Shown here one piece after another: positions 1 through 8,445 of a stretch of DNA of 64,000 bases (within the stretch, counting starts at the first letter, position 1; every line of letters starts with the position of its first letter). The position numbers were made by a program, and so were the translations under genes. The notes beneath the pieces were generated by a model that ran no database searches, was not told where the DNA came from, and saw only the letters and a program-made list of their open reading frames with translations. This DNA is from Sphingomonas dokdonensis (lineage in GTDB: Bacteria; Pseudomonadota; Alphaproteobacteria; Sphingomonadales; Sphingomonadaceae): NCBI RefSeq assembly GCF_002197685.1, contig NZ_NBBI01000002.1, forward strand, positions 372,001 through 436,000. Reading direction: 5' to 3'.

Positions 1-377
1 CTGAGGTCGCCGGTTTCCATCGCCGCGCGATAGGCGCCGAGCCGCCCGCCGAGCATGCCCATCATGCGGCCGACGTGCTTGCCGACCACGATGTCGCCGA
101 AGCCGATCTGGCGGACCTGTGCGTCCATGTCGTCGACGAAGCGCTCGGTGAGGTCCGTGGCGAGCGCGGCGGCGTCCATGTCGCCCGCCGGCTCGGCCTC
201 GATCCGCAGCATCACCATGGCGAGCACGGCGGCCACCATGTCGAAGCGCCCGTCGAGCGTGTCGGGCACCTGGCCTTCAAGATACCAATGCGGCTCGCGC
301 GCCTTTGCCACCACGGCGGCATAGAGGGCAGCCGCGGCCTCGCGGTCGCGGCGGCGGAAACGGTCGAATAGTCCCAA
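1..377 (-). CDS. ubiquinol-cytochrome c chaperone (CBP3 family), 3' end off the window
   Basis: The minus-strand reading frame is open from about position 422 to the left edge, so only the N-terminal ~125 residues are visible. Visible motifs are LFDRFRRRD, ALYAAVVAKAREPHWY, VPDTLDGRFDMVAAV, MVMLRIEAE and GFGDIVVGKHVGRMMGMLGG. They match the CBP3/ubiquinol-cytochrome c chaperone family, which helps assemble cytochrome b in the bc1 complex. I take the TTG at 375-377 as start because it gives the short MGLFDRF-type beginning; an in-frame ATG at 420-422 is the alternative, and neither has a strong ribosome binding site. It is divergent from bamE, the usual alphaproteobacterial arrangement, which supports the call. 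Confidence 0.85.
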   Translation of the reverse strand, partial: MGLFDRFRRRDREAAAALYAAVVAKAREPHWYLEGQVPDTLDGRFDMVAAVLAMVMLRIEAEPAGDMDAAALATDLTERFVDDMDAQVRQIGFGDIVVGKHVGRMMGMLGGRLGAYRAAMETGDL

Positions 378-502
378 GATCGTGTTTGCCTGTCGTGCTT
401 GTGTCGCGTGTCTGCCCCGCATATTGAGGGGATTGGCCGGCGGCGCAACGGCGCGCCGCACGGCTCAGTCCCTTTTGCCCCCACGCCGTTAGCGGAGTAG
501 CC

Positions 503-964
503 ATGCGTTTTCCCCTCCTGATCGCCGCGACCCTGGCGGTTGCCGCATCGGCCTGCGCGCCGCTGCGCTCGCACCAGGGCTATGTGGTGGACGCGGATCT
601 GCTGAACGCGGTGCAGCCAGGGGTGGATAACCGCCAGTCGGTGCTGGCGACGCTGGGCCAGCCGAGCTTTGCCAGCCAGTTCAACCAGGGTGACTGGTAT
701 TACATCTCGCGCGATAGCCGGAACTATGCGTTCAACACCCCCAAGGTGCGCGAGCAGGTGACGGTGCAGATCAGTTTCGACCAGGCCGGCAACGTTGCCG
801 CGATCCGCCGTTCGGGCGCCGAGCAGGTGGCCTCGATCAGCCCCGCCAAGCGCACCACGCCGACGCTGGGCCGCGAGCGCGGCTTCTTTGCCGACCTGTT
901 CGGCAACATCGGCACGGTCGGCGCGGCGGGTGCCGGCGGGCCGGGCGGCAGCGGGCGCCCCTGA
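503..964 (+). CDS. bamE: outer membrane protein assembly factor BamE (SmpA/OmlA)
   Basis: The product is a 153-aa lipoprotein. The N-terminus is a signal peptide ending in a lipobox-like AASAC, with Cys18 as the lipidated residue. The SmpA/OmlA domain covers about residues 25-110, with the typical VQPGVDNRQSVLATLGQPS segment followed by WYYISRDSR. The C-terminal 40 residues are Gly/Ala rich and probably disordered. BamE stabilises the BamA-BamD complex that inserts beta-barrel proteins in the outer membrane. AGCGGAG lies upstream of the ATG. It is divergent from the CBP3 gene. Confidence 0.93.
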   Translation: MRFPLLIAATLAVAASACAPLRSHQGYVVDADLLNAVQPGVDNRQSVLATLGQPSFASQFNQGDWYYISRDSRNYAFNTPKVREQVTVQISFDQAGNVAAIRRSGAEQVASISPAKRTTPTLGRERGFFADLFGNIGTVGAAGAGGPGGSGRP

Positions 965-1121
965 TCCGACCCGCGCGGACGGACGTGACGACCGCGTCAT
1001 GATCCTGTCTGACGGCTGACTGATCCATTCCCGACCGGTTCAGGCGAATCGCGGCATATCTTCATCACGGCGCGGCACCCGGTGTTCGGTGCAGCGTTTG
1101 GAGGATGGAGGTTTTACGACC

Positions 1122-1670
1122 ATGCGTAAGTTGATCCTTTCCGCGCTGATGGCCGCCACGGTGATCCCGGGCGTTGCCGCTGCGCAATCTTATGGCGAGC
1201 TTCGCCGCGACCGGCAGGATATCCGCGAGGAGCGCCGCGATGTGCGCGAGGCGCAGCGCCGCGGCGATTGGCGCCGGGTTGAGGGCGAGCGACGCGACCT
1301 GCGCGATGCGCGGCGCGAATATCGCGAGGACCTGCGCGATGCCCGCCGCGACGTGCGGCGCGATCGGCGCGACTGGGGCGACCGCGATCGCCGCTGGGGC
1401 CGCAACGACTGGCGCACGTATCGCTCGAGCAACCGGGCGCTGTATTCGCGCGGCAACTGGCGTGCGCCGTTCCGCTACAACACCTTCCGACCGGGCGTGC
1501 GGATCGCGCCTAACTATTACGGCCAGCGGTATTGGATCAACGATCCGTGGCGTTATCGCCTGCCGCCGGCACGCGCCAACGCCCGCTGGGTGCGGCATTA
1601 CAACGACGTGATCCTGGTGGATTACCGCCGCGGCATCGTGCTGGACGTGATCCGCAACTTCTACTGGTAA
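1122..1670 (+). CDS. RcnB-family periplasmic protein with Arg/Asp-rich repeats
   Basis: The ATG at 1122 is chosen because GGATGGAGG precedes it and it begins a clean signal peptide (MRKLILSALMAATVIPGVAAAQ region, cleaved near residue 22). The product is 182 aa. Residues 25-90 are a highly charged run of RRD/REDLRDARRD-like repeats, probably a long helix. Residues 95-182 form an RcnB-like domain with YYGQRYWINDPWRYRLPP and a final VIRNFYW. In E. coli RcnB is a periplasmic protein affecting Ni/Co efflux; sphingomonad members have no proven function. A strong terminator follows at 1689. Confidence 0.8.
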   Translation: MRKLILSALMAATVIPGVAAAQSYGELRRDRQDIREERRDVREAQRRGDWRRVEGERRDLRDARREYREDLRDARRDVRRDRRDWGDRDRRWGRNDWRTYRSSNRALYSRGNWRAPFRYNTFRPGVRIAPNYYGQRYWINDPWRYRLPPARANARWVRHYNDVILVDYRRGIVLDVIRNFYW

Positions 1671-1688
1671 GCAGCCATCGTGCAGCAG

Positions 1689-1720
1689 CGGGCCGGGCGA
1701 GACGATCGCCCGGCCCGTTT
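1689..1720 (+). terminator. Rho-independent terminator after the RcnB-like gene
   Basis: A perfect 12-bp stem CGGGCCGGGCGA / TCGCCCGGCCCG with a GACGA loop is followed by TTT. The remaining ~266 bases to the next gene at 1987 show no ORF with coding character. They end in an AT-richer stretch (GGTTAATAAAAGATTGTTT near 1911-1929) that probably holds the next promoter. Confidence 0.85.
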
Positions 1721-1986
1721 GCCTGTCGGCGGCAGGCGCTGCGATGACGGCAACCCCGGAGCGGCCGCGCCGGATGGTGGTCCGACGCGGCCGGTGCCTG
1801 GCTTGGGTTCCGGCACCAGTCCCGAAAGGGGGGTGGGACTAGACGGGCGAACGCGCCCCGATCGATTTGGTTCGCCCGATTTCACCAAAATGATCCCGCA
1901 TCGGCCGAATGGTTAATAAAAGATTGTTTCGGCCTTCGCGATAAGGAAAGAATTGCCCCGCCGGACCAAGGGGGGAGTGTTTGGCG

Positions 1987-3360
1987 ATGGGGGCGCTTGT
2001 TTTAGCGTGGCTCGACGCAATCGTGCGCGAGTTCATGTTGTTTGCGGCTGTCGGCTTTCTTGTCGGCGGCTTGGATGACCTCTTGGTCGATCTTGCATGG
2101 CTCGGCCATCGGCTCCGCCACGGCAGCACGCGGCGGCCGATCGGCAGCTTGCCGGTGCCAACGGCAACGCCGGCATTCGCCGTCTTCGTGCCGGCCTGGG
2201 ACGAAGCGCTGGTGATCGGGGCGATGCTGCGCACCGCGCTCGCGCGCTATGGCGACGCGCCCTATCGCATCTATGTCGGCTGCTATCTCAACGATCGTGC
2301 GACGATCGATGCGGTCGCGGGCGTGGCGGAGCGGGACGCGCGGGTGCGGCTGGTGATCGGCGAGCGGCCGGGACCGACCACCAAGGCCGACAATCTGAAC
2401 ACCATGTGGCGGGCGCTGGCGCGCGACGACGCGGAAACGGGCGTGCGGACGCGCGGCGTGGTGCTGCACGATGCGGAAGATGTAGTGCATGGGTCCGAGC
2501 TTCGCGTCTTTGCCGCGCTGATCGATCGCCACCCGCTGGTGCAGATCCCGGTGCTGCCGCTGATCGATCGCGAGGCACGGCTGGTGTCGGGCCATTATGC
2601 CGACGAGTTTGCCGATTCGCATGGTCGCCAGATGGTGCTGCGCGCTGCGGTGGGGGCCGGGCTGCCGTTGTCGGGCGTGGGGTGCGCCATTGCGGTCGAG
2701 GTGCTGGACGCGCTGGCGCGGACGTATGGCGCGCCGTTCGACGAGACGAGCCTGACCGAGGATTACGAATTGGGGCTGCGCGCCGGCGCGCTGGGCTATT
2801 CGGCCTGTTTCGCGCGGATCGAGGATGCGGGCGGCGATCTGGTGGCGGTGCGCGCCTTCTTTCCGTCCACCGTCATGGCGGCGGTGCGCCAGAAGAGCCG
2901 GTGGATGACCGGCATCGCGCTGGCCGGCTGGGACCGGATCGGGTGGGCGCGCGCGACGCACCTTGCCGATCACTGGATGCGGATGCGCGACCGGCGCGCG
3001 CCGCTGGCCGTGGTCGTGCTGGCGGCGGCCTATCTGGCGGCGGTCGGCTGGGGGCTGTCGGCGGTGCTGCATGTGGTGACGGGCGTGGCGATGCCGGCGA
3101 TCGGGCAGGGGCTGGCGACGGCGCTGTCGATCAATGCGGTGCTGCTGGCCTGGCGCCTCGCGTGGCGGGCGACCTCCACCGGCCGCGCCTACGGCTGGCG
3201 CGAGGCGATCTGGTCCGTCCCGCGCGCAGTGGTCGGCAACATGATCGCGATGTTTGCCGCGATCCGCGCAACGGGGCGCTACGCGCGCATGCTGGGCGGC
3301 GCGGCGCCGCGCTGGGACAAGACGACGCATGTCTTTCCCGGCGAGGCGACCGGCGCGTGA
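1987..3360 (+). CDS. membrane glycosyltransferase, GT2 processive type (NfrB-like)
   Basis: The product is 457 aa. An N-terminal membrane segment at about 15-35 is followed by a GT2 catalytic domain from residue 63 (FAVFVPAWDEA). It has the DxD-type DAED at 162-165, TED at 257-259 and QKSRW (QxxRW) at 302-306, the set found in processive synthases. Two or three C-terminal membrane helices lie between about 338 and 425. It resembles the N-terminal enzyme half of NfrB, but the C-terminal GSPII_E-N/MshE-like c-di-GMP sensing half of E. coli NfrB is absent. The ATG at 1987 is nine bases after GGAG; the in-frame TTG at 1981 is too close to it. The stop overlaps the GTG of the next gene. Substrate and product are not known. 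Confidence 0.8.
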   Translation: MGALVLAWLDAIVREFMLFAAVGFLVGGLDDLLVDLAWLGHRLRHGSTRRPIGSLPVPTATPAFAVFVPAWDEALVIGAMLRTALARYGDAPYRIYVGCYLNDRATIDAVAGVAERDARVRLVIGERPGPTTKADNLNTMWRALARDDAETGVRTRGVVLHDAEDVVHGSELRVFAALIDRHPLVQIPVLPLIDREARLVSGHYADEFADSHGRQMVLRAAVGAGLPLSGVGCAIAVEVLDALARTYGAPFDETSLTEDYELGLRAGALGYSACFARIEDAGGDLVAVRAFFPSTVMAAVRQKSRWMTGIALAGWDRIGWARATHLADHWMRMRDRRAPLAVVVLAAAYLAAVGWGLSAVLHVVTGVAMPAIGQGLATALSINAVLLAWRLAWRATSTGRAYGWREAIWSVPRAVVGNMIAMFAAIRATGRYARMLGGAAPRWDKTTHVFPGEATGA

Positions 3361-4415
3361 GCGTGGCGGTAAGCGGGAGCGGGCGGCCGTTCCGCTTCCT
3401 CGGCAGCTTGATCGCGCTGTGGATCGGGATGCGCATCGTTCAGCTATGGCCGGCCGACGGCACGCTCGCGCTGGCGGAAGCGCTGGCGCCGGTCGCCGTG
3501 CTGGAGCGCGACGCCTCGGCACGCGCGGCGCCCCAGGGTGAAGCGCCGCACGATCCCGCGTTGCCTGCCGGCGAGGCGCTGGCGCGCCAGCCATTGCCTC
3601 ATGCGTCTCGCCGTGCGGCGCGCCAGCCGGCCGGGGTGATGGCGGCGGGTGCGATGCTGGTGCCGACGATGGTGGATGTGCCGCCTCCGCTTGCGCCGAG
3701 CGGACAGGCGACGGCGGGAGAGGGTGTGCCGCTGGCTGTGGCTGCGCCCATCGCGGCGCCGGGTGCGCCGCTGAGCCATGGGCCGGTCACGGCGCGGCTG
3801 CGCGGCAGCGGCTGGCTGATCGTGCGGGGCGGGCAGGCGGCGCCCTTTGTGCCGCAACTGGGCGGTAGCCAGGCCGGCGCGCGGCTGACCTATTTGCTGC
3901 TGCCCGAGGCGCGGCTGGCGCTGGCGGGGCGGTTCTCCACGGCGCTGCGCAGCCGGCAGCGCGAGGCGGCGATCGGACTCGATTGGCAGCCGACGCGGCT
4001 GCCGGTGCACCTCGTCGCCGAGCAGCGGATCGGCATCGACAATGCGCGCGGCGGCCCGGCGCTGGGCGTGGTGGCGGGGCTCGGCCCCGTCCCGCTGGCA
4101 GCCGGGCTGACGCTGGATGGCTATGGGCAAGCCGGCGTGATCGCGCGCGATGGGACGGAGGGCTATGCCGACGGCGCGGTGCGGGCGTCGCGGGTGGTCG
4201 CACGCGCGGGCGCGGCGCGGATCGAACTGGGGCTGGGCGCATGGGGCGCGGCGCAGCGCGGCGCGGCGCGGCTGGATGCGGGGCCGAGCGCGAGTGCGGT
4301 GGTGCCGCTGGGCAGCGGCGCGGCGGTGCGGCTGTCGCTGGAATGGCGCGCGCGGCTGGCGGGGAATGCGACGCCGACATCCGGCCCGGCGCTGTCGATC
4401 GGCACCGATTTCTGA
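3357..4415 (+). CDS. putative outer-membrane beta-barrel partner of the glycosyltransferase (NfrA C-terminal-like)
   Basis: The 352-aa product starts at a GTG inside the stop of the glycosyltransferase gene (GTGA), so the two are translationally coupled. Residues ~13-29 are a hydrophobic anchor or signal. Residues ~30-150 are Ala/Pro rich and low complexity. From ~155 to the end, short strands alternate hydrophobic and polar residues (RLTYLLLPEARLALAGRFST, AAIGLDWQPTRLPVHLVAE), and the last residue is Phe, as in outer-membrane barrels. This resembles the C-terminal barrel of NfrA, but the long TPR region of NfrA is missing. The function is inferred mainly from coupling and composition: export or secretion of the polymer made by the upstream enzyme. 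Confidence 0.6.
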   Translation: MSVAVSGSGRPFRFLGSLIALWIGMRIVQLWPADGTLALAEALAPVAVLERDASARAAPQGEAPHDPALPAGEALARQPLPHASRRAARQPAGVMAAGAMLVPTMVDVPPPLAPSGQATAGEGVPLAVAAPIAAPGAPLSHGPVTARLRGSGWLIVRGGQAAPFVPQLGGSQAGARLTYLLLPEARLALAGRFSTALRSRQREAAIGLDWQPTRLPVHLVAEQRIGIDNARGGPALGVVAGLGPVPLAAGLTLDGYGQAGVIARDGTEGYADGAVRASRVVARAGAARIELGLGAWGAAQRGAARLDAGPSASAVVPLGSGAAVRLSLEWRARLAGNATPTSGPALSIGTDF

Positions 4416-4461
4416 TCAGAGGCGCTTTCGCACGGCGGTCGAAGGGCATATCGACGGGCGC

Positions 4462-5376
4462 ATGGACCTGTACCTTCCGATCGCGAACCTTTCGGTCAAC
4501 GCGCTCGTGATCATCGCGCTCGGCGGTGGGGTCGGCCTCCTGTCGGGCATGTTCGGGGTCGGCGGCGGGTTCATCACCACGCCGCTGCTGATCGTGTACG
4601 GCATCCCGCCGACGGTGGCGGCGGCCTCCGCATCGAGCCAGGTGACCGGCGCGAGCGTGTCCGGGGTGATGGCCTATTTCCGGCGCGGCGGCGTGGACGT
4701 GAAGATGGGCGGCGTGCTGGTCGCGGGCGGCATCGTCGGCTCGCTGTTTGGCGCCTGGCTGTTCCGGCTGCTCCAGGCGACGGGGCAGATCGATACGACG
4801 ATCGCCATCACCTACGTGCTGCTGCTGGCGTCGGTCGGCGGGCTGATGCTGAAGGAATCTTTGCAGGCGATCGCGGTGACGCGCGGCCGGCGGCCGGCGC
4901 CGGCGCGGCGACGGCGCCACCATCCGCTGGTCGCCTCCTTGCCGTTCCGCATGCGCTTCTACGGGTCGGGCCTGTACATCTCGCCGCTGGCGCCGTTCCT
5001 GCTCGGCTTTGCGACCGGCATCATGACGATGCTGCTGGGCGTCGGCGGCGGTTTCGTGCTGGTGCCGGTGATGATCTACCTGCTCGGCATGGCGACGCAG
5101 GTGGTGGTGGGCACGTCGCTGTTCCAGATCCTGTTCGTCACCGCGAGCGCCACGATGGTGCATGCGCTGACGACCAAGGCGGTGGATATCTTGCTGGCCG
5201 GCCTGTTGCTGATCGGATCGGTGGTCGGCGCGCAGGTCGGCGCGCGCTTTGCGGCCAAGGCGCGGCCGGAATATCTGCGGCTGGCGCTCGCGGTGCTGGT
5301 GCTGCTGCTGGCCGGTCGGGTGGCGATCGGGCTTGGGTGGCGGCCCGACGAAATCTATTCGGTGGAGCTGTCGTGA
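4462..5376 (+). CDS. TauE/SafE-family sulfite/anion exporter
   Basis: The 304-aa integral membrane protein has two related halves, each with the glycine motif of the TauE/SafE family: GLLSGMFGVGGGFITTPLLI near the N-terminus and GIMTMLLGVGGGFVLVPVMI around residue 190. Eight or so membrane helices are expected. A basic loop (RGRRPAPARRRRHH) separates the halves. Family members export sulfite, sulfoacetate or similar organosulfur anions. The ATG at 4462 gives the usual short N-terminus (MDLYLPIANLSVNA). Its stop overlaps the GTG of the following Alph_Pro_TM gene, so the two are likely made together. Confidence 0.88.
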   Translation: MDLYLPIANLSVNALVIIALGGGVGLLSGMFGVGGGFITTPLLIVYGIPPTVAAASASSQVTGASVSGVMAYFRRGGVDVKMGGVLVAGGIVGSLFGAWLFRLLQATGQIDTTIAITYVLLLASVGGLMLKESLQAIAVTRGRRPAPARRRRHHPLVASLPFRMRFYGSGLYISPLAPFLLGFATGIMTMLLGVGGGFVLVPVMIYLLGMATQVVVGTSLFQILFVTASATMVHALTTKAVDILLAGLLLIGSVVGAQVGARFAAKARPEYLRLALAVLVLLLAGRVAIGLGWRPDEIYSVELS

Positions 5377-6131
5377 AGCGGCTGGCGCTCGCGCTCCTGT
5401 CGCCGCTGCTGCTGGCGCAGGCGAAGCCGGTGCTGGTGCCCGACGTGTCGCAGCGCGAGATCCGCATCGCCTATTCCTTTACCGGCGCGGAGCTGCTGCT
5501 GTTCGGCGCGATCCTCTATCCCGGCGGGCGGCTGCCCGACGATGAGCGGCGCACCGACCTGGTGGTGGTGGTGAAGGGGCCGGTGCAGTCGATCACCGTG
5601 CGCGAGAAGGAGAAGCTGGCCGGCGTCTGGGTGAATGCGGAGGCGCTGAATTATCGTTCGGCGCCCAGCTTCTACGCCATCGCCTCGTCGCGGCCAGTGA
5701 ACCAGATCGTCGACGATCGCACGCGCGCGATCTACGAACTGGGGCTCGACAGCCTGCAATTGTCGCCGGCGTCCTCCGCAACGCCGACGGTGCAGGACCG
5801 CTTCGCCCGCGGGCTGGTGGACCTGCGCCAGCGCGCCGGGCTGTACCATGAGGCGCCCAATGCCGTGGAGATCACGCAAGGCGTGCTGTACCGTGCGCGC
5901 GTCAGTATTCCCGCGCGCGTGCCGGTGGGGCAGTTCACCGCGGAAACGTTTCTGATCCGCGACGGCAAGGTGCTGGCGGCGGCGGTGCGCGAGATCGACG
6001 TGCAGAAGGCGGGCTTCGAACGCTATGTCGCGCAGGCGGCGGATCGCAACGCGCTGCCCTATGGCCTTACCGTGGTGGCGCTGTCGGTATTGCTGGGCTG
6101 GGGCGCGGGGCGGCTGGCGCAGCGGGTGTAA
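5373..6131 (+). CDS. TIGR02186 / Alph_Pro_TM family membrane-anchored protein
   Basis: The 252-aa product starts at a GTG in the stop of the TauE gene (GTGA). It has an N-terminal signal sequence (VKRLALALLSPLLLAQA), a large extracytoplasmic domain (DVSQREIRIAYSFTGAELLLFGA, VVVVKGPVQSITVREKEKLAGVWVN) and one C-terminal helix at about 229-247 (LTVVALSVLLGWGAGRLA). This is the alphaproteobacterial Alph_Pro_TM family, usually found directly after a TauE-type transporter. No enzymatic motif is visible. The pairing suggests a periplasmic accessory subunit of the exporter. Confidence 0.85.
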   Translation: MKRLALALLSPLLLAQAKPVLVPDVSQREIRIAYSFTGAELLLFGAILYPGGRLPDDERRTDLVVVVKGPVQSITVREKEKLAGVWVNAEALNYRSAPSFYAIASSRPVNQIVDDRTRAIYELGLDSLQLSPASSATPTVQDRFARGLVDLRQRAGLYHEAPNAVEITQGVLYRARVSIPARVPVGQFTAETFLIRDGKVLAAAVREIDVQKAGFERYVAQAADRNALPYGLTVVALSVLLGWGAGRLAQRV

Positions 6132-6221
6132 GTGCCTGTCGGAACGGCGGAACGGCGCTCACGCAATGTTTACGCTTCCGTTCTAAACCAAGCGTGATGG
6201 GAAAGCGCGCAGGAAGCCCCG

Positions 6222-7889
6222 ATGAGTGAAATGCCGACGCAGCAGGCGTTCGAGCACGCGATCGCTGCGGTTGCGGGCGACCGCCGCCGGGTTGCCGATC
6301 TTGAACCGATCGGGGTCGTGACGGAGATTGCCGGCTCGTGCAGCGAGGTGCTGCTTGATCCGGCGGCGCTGGCGGCGATTTCCGTCCACGCCGATCCGGT
6401 GATCGCGTCGGGCGGCCAGGTGGGCGGCCAGATCAAGGTGCGTGTCGGCACGTCATGGCTGATCGCCAACATTCGCGCGTTGCGGCTGGAAGACCTGACC
6501 ACCGGGCGGATCGCCGCCTCGATCGACTTTCTGGGCGAGGGCGACGAGGAGAAGCTGACGGGCAAGCTTTATCAATTCCGTCGCGGTGTGACGCGCTATC
6601 CGACGCCGGGCGCGGAAGTGTATCCGATTTCCAGCGGCGACCTGCGCGAGGTCTATGCCGCCGAAGGGCGCGCGCATGTCGAGATCGGCAATGTCTATCC
6701 GACCAGCGACATTCGCGCGGCGCTGTATGTCGATGCCATGCTGGGCAAGCATTTCGCGCTGCTCGGCTCGACCGGCACGGGCAAGTCGACGTCCGCGGCG
6801 CTGATCCTGCACCGGATCTGCGAAATGGCGCCGCAGGGGCACATCGTGATGGTCGATCCGCACGGTGAATATGCCGCGGCGTTCCGCAACAACGGCGCGA
6901 TCTACGACGTGTCCAATCTGCAGATGCCGTATTGGCTGATGAATTTCGAGGAACATTGCGAGGTGTTCCTGACGACGCAGGGCGCGGAGCGGCAGGTGGA
7001 CGCCGACATTTTGGCCAAGTGCCTGCTTGCCGCACGCGCCAAGAGCCGGGTGGGGAGCGAGATCCCCAAGCTGACGGTCGATGCGCCGGTGCCGTATCTG
7101 CTGAGCGACCTGACCAACCTTCTCCAGCTGGAAATGGGGAAGATGGACAAGGCGTCGAACACCGCGCCGTACCTCAGGCTGAAGAGCAAGATCGAGGAGA
7201 TCAAGGCCGATCCGCGCTACGGCTTCATGTTCTCGGGCATGTTGGTGGCGGATACGATGGCCGAGTTCATCCGGCGCGTATTCCGCCTGCCGGGCGACGG
7301 GCGGCCGATCTCGATCATCGACGTGTCGGGCGTGCCGAACGAGATCACGTCGGTGGTGGTGGCGGTGCTGAGCCGCATGGTGTTCGATTTTGCGATCTGG
7401 TCACGCAACGAACCGCAGCGACCCATCCTGCTCGTGTGCGAGGAGGCGCATCGCTACATTCCGCGCGACGATGACGGATCGTCGGTGGGGCGCATCCTGA
7501 GCCGGATCGCGAAGGAAGGGCGCAAATACGGCGTGTCGCTGGGGCTGATCACACAGCGACCGTCCGACCTTGCCGAAGGCGTGCTGTCGCAATGCGGCAC
7601 GATCATCTCCATGCGGCTCAACAACGATCGCGACCAGGCGTTCGTGCGCGCCGCCATGCCGGAAGGTGCACGCGGTTTCCTTGATTCGATCCCGGCGCTG
7701 CGCAACCAGGAATGCATCATCTGCGGCGAGGGCGTGGCGATCCCGATCCGCGTGTCGTTCGACCGGCTGGAGGAAGTGAAGCGCCCGGCCTCGGCCGACC
7801 CGATCTTTTCGCAACTGTGGCGCGACGTCGGCTACGAGGACGAGATCATCGAGCGCACCATCCAGAAATGGCGCGCGCAGGGGCGTTGA
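6222..7889 (+). CDS. HerA-like ATPase (DUF87, HAS-barrel N-terminus)
   Basis: The product is 555 aa. Residues ~20-150 form a HAS-barrel-like domain (IGVVTEIAGSCSEVLLDP). The FtsK-HerA ATPase core follows, with Walker A GSTGTGKST at 182-190, Walker B ILLVCEEAH at 402-410 and the sensor-like LGLITQRPSDL further on. Archaeal HerA pumps DNA with the NurA nuclease; bacterial stand-alone homologues may act in end resection, conjugation-like transfer or defence. No NurA, Sir2 or nuclease gene is adjacent, so the role here is open. It is convergent with sixA, with only four bases between the stops. A second HerA-like gene lies at 32888-34345. Confidence 0.85.
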   Translation: MSEMPTQQAFEHAIAAVAGDRRRVADLEPIGVVTEIAGSCSEVLLDPAALAAISVHADPVIASGGQVGGQIKVRVGTSWLIANIRALRLEDLTTGRIAASIDFLGEGDEEKLTGKLYQFRRGVTRYPTPGAEVYPISSGDLREVYAAEGRAHVEIGNVYPTSDIRAALYVDAMLGKHFALLGSTGTGKSTSAALILHRICEMAPQGHIVMVDPHGEYAAAFRNNGAIYDVSNLQMPYWLMNFEEHCEVFLTTQGAERQVDADILAKCLLAARAKSRVGSEIPKLTVDAPVPYLLSDLTNLLQLEMGKMDKASNTAPYLRLKSKIEEIKADPRYGFMFSGMLVADTMAEFIRRVFRLPGDGRPISIIDVSGVPNEITSVVVAVLSRMVFDFAIWSRNEPQRPILLVCEEAHRYIPRDDDGSSVGRILSRIAKEGRKYGVSLGLITQRPSDLAEGVLSQCGTIISMRLNNDRDQAFVRAAMPEGARGFLDSIPALRNQECIICGEGVAIPIRVSFDRLEEVKRPASADPIFSQLWRDVGYEDEIIERTIQKWRAQGR

Positions 7890-7893
7890 CGGG

Positions 7894-8433
7894 TTAGTCT
7901 TCGCTCGGCCCCAAGGCGGGATCGAGATCGCGCGGGCGGATGAAGCGCGTCAGCGTACCGCTGGCGGGGGCGAGATCGGCCCAATGGTCGATGTCGAAGG
8001 TGAGTTCCGCCACCGTGGCGGTGGGATATTTCAGCTCCGCCTCGCGCACCAGGGCCGGATCGCCCTTGCCCATCAGCAGCAGCACGAAATCCTCCAGCCC
8101 CGGATTGTGCCCGATCATCAGCAGGCGATCGGCATCGGCCGGCGTCTCGCGCGCGACGTCGAGCAAGGTGGCCGACGAGGCGAGATACAGCCGCGTGTCC
8201 CAGGCGGGCGCGATCGTGCGGCCGTAGCCGGCGGCGACGTCCTCGATCGTCTGCTTCACGCGCTCCGCGGGGGAAGCGACGATGTGGTCGAAATCGAGAT
8301 CAAGCCTGCGCAGGTGCGCGCCGACCACCTGCGCGGCCTTCCGCCCCTTGGCGTTCAGCGGGCGATCGAAATCGCGCGCAACCGTATCGTCCCAGCCCGA
8401 TTTTGCGTGGCGCAGCAGCGTCAACGTCTTCAA
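7894..8433 (-). CDS. sixA: SixA-like histidine phosphatase
   Basis: The 179-aa protein of the histidine phosphatase superfamily carries the catalytic RHAKSGW motif at residues 8-14 and the second active-site motif GHNPGLED near 128. These are typical of SixA, a phosphohistidine phosphatase that can dephosphorylate histidine-containing phosphotransfer proteins, including NPr of the nitrogen PTS. Its possible substrate chain partner PtsP is encoded about 31 kb away at 39586; any link is only inference. It lies 12 bases downstream of dinG on the same strand and may be co-transcribed. Confidence 0.88.
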   Translation of the reverse strand: MKTLTLLRHAKSGWDDTVARDFDRPLNAKGRKAAQVVGAHLRRLDLDFDHIVASPAERVKQTIEDVAAGYGRTIAPAWDTRLYLASSATLLDVARETPADADRLLMIGHNPGLEDFVLLLMGKGDPALVREAELKYPTATVAELTFDIDHWADLAPASGTLTRFIRPRDLDPALGPSED

Positions 8434-8445
8434 GCTTGCTCTCCG

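Noticed and set aside
212..1000. 262-codon open frame on the minus strand
   Set aside because: It lies antisense to bamE and in another frame than the CBP3 gene; its composition (Arg/Ala/Pro rich) is that of a shadow frame.
1174..1456. Arg/Ser-rich and Ala-rich open frames across the RcnB-like gene
   Set aside because: They are by-products of the CGC/GAC-rich repeats in the real gene; the real frame has a signal peptide and the RcnB-type C-terminus.
2097..3356. Long plus-strand frame in front of the NfrA-like gene
   Set aside because: It overlaps the glycosyltransferase, whose motifs are clear; only the part from the GTG at 3357 has independent coding character.
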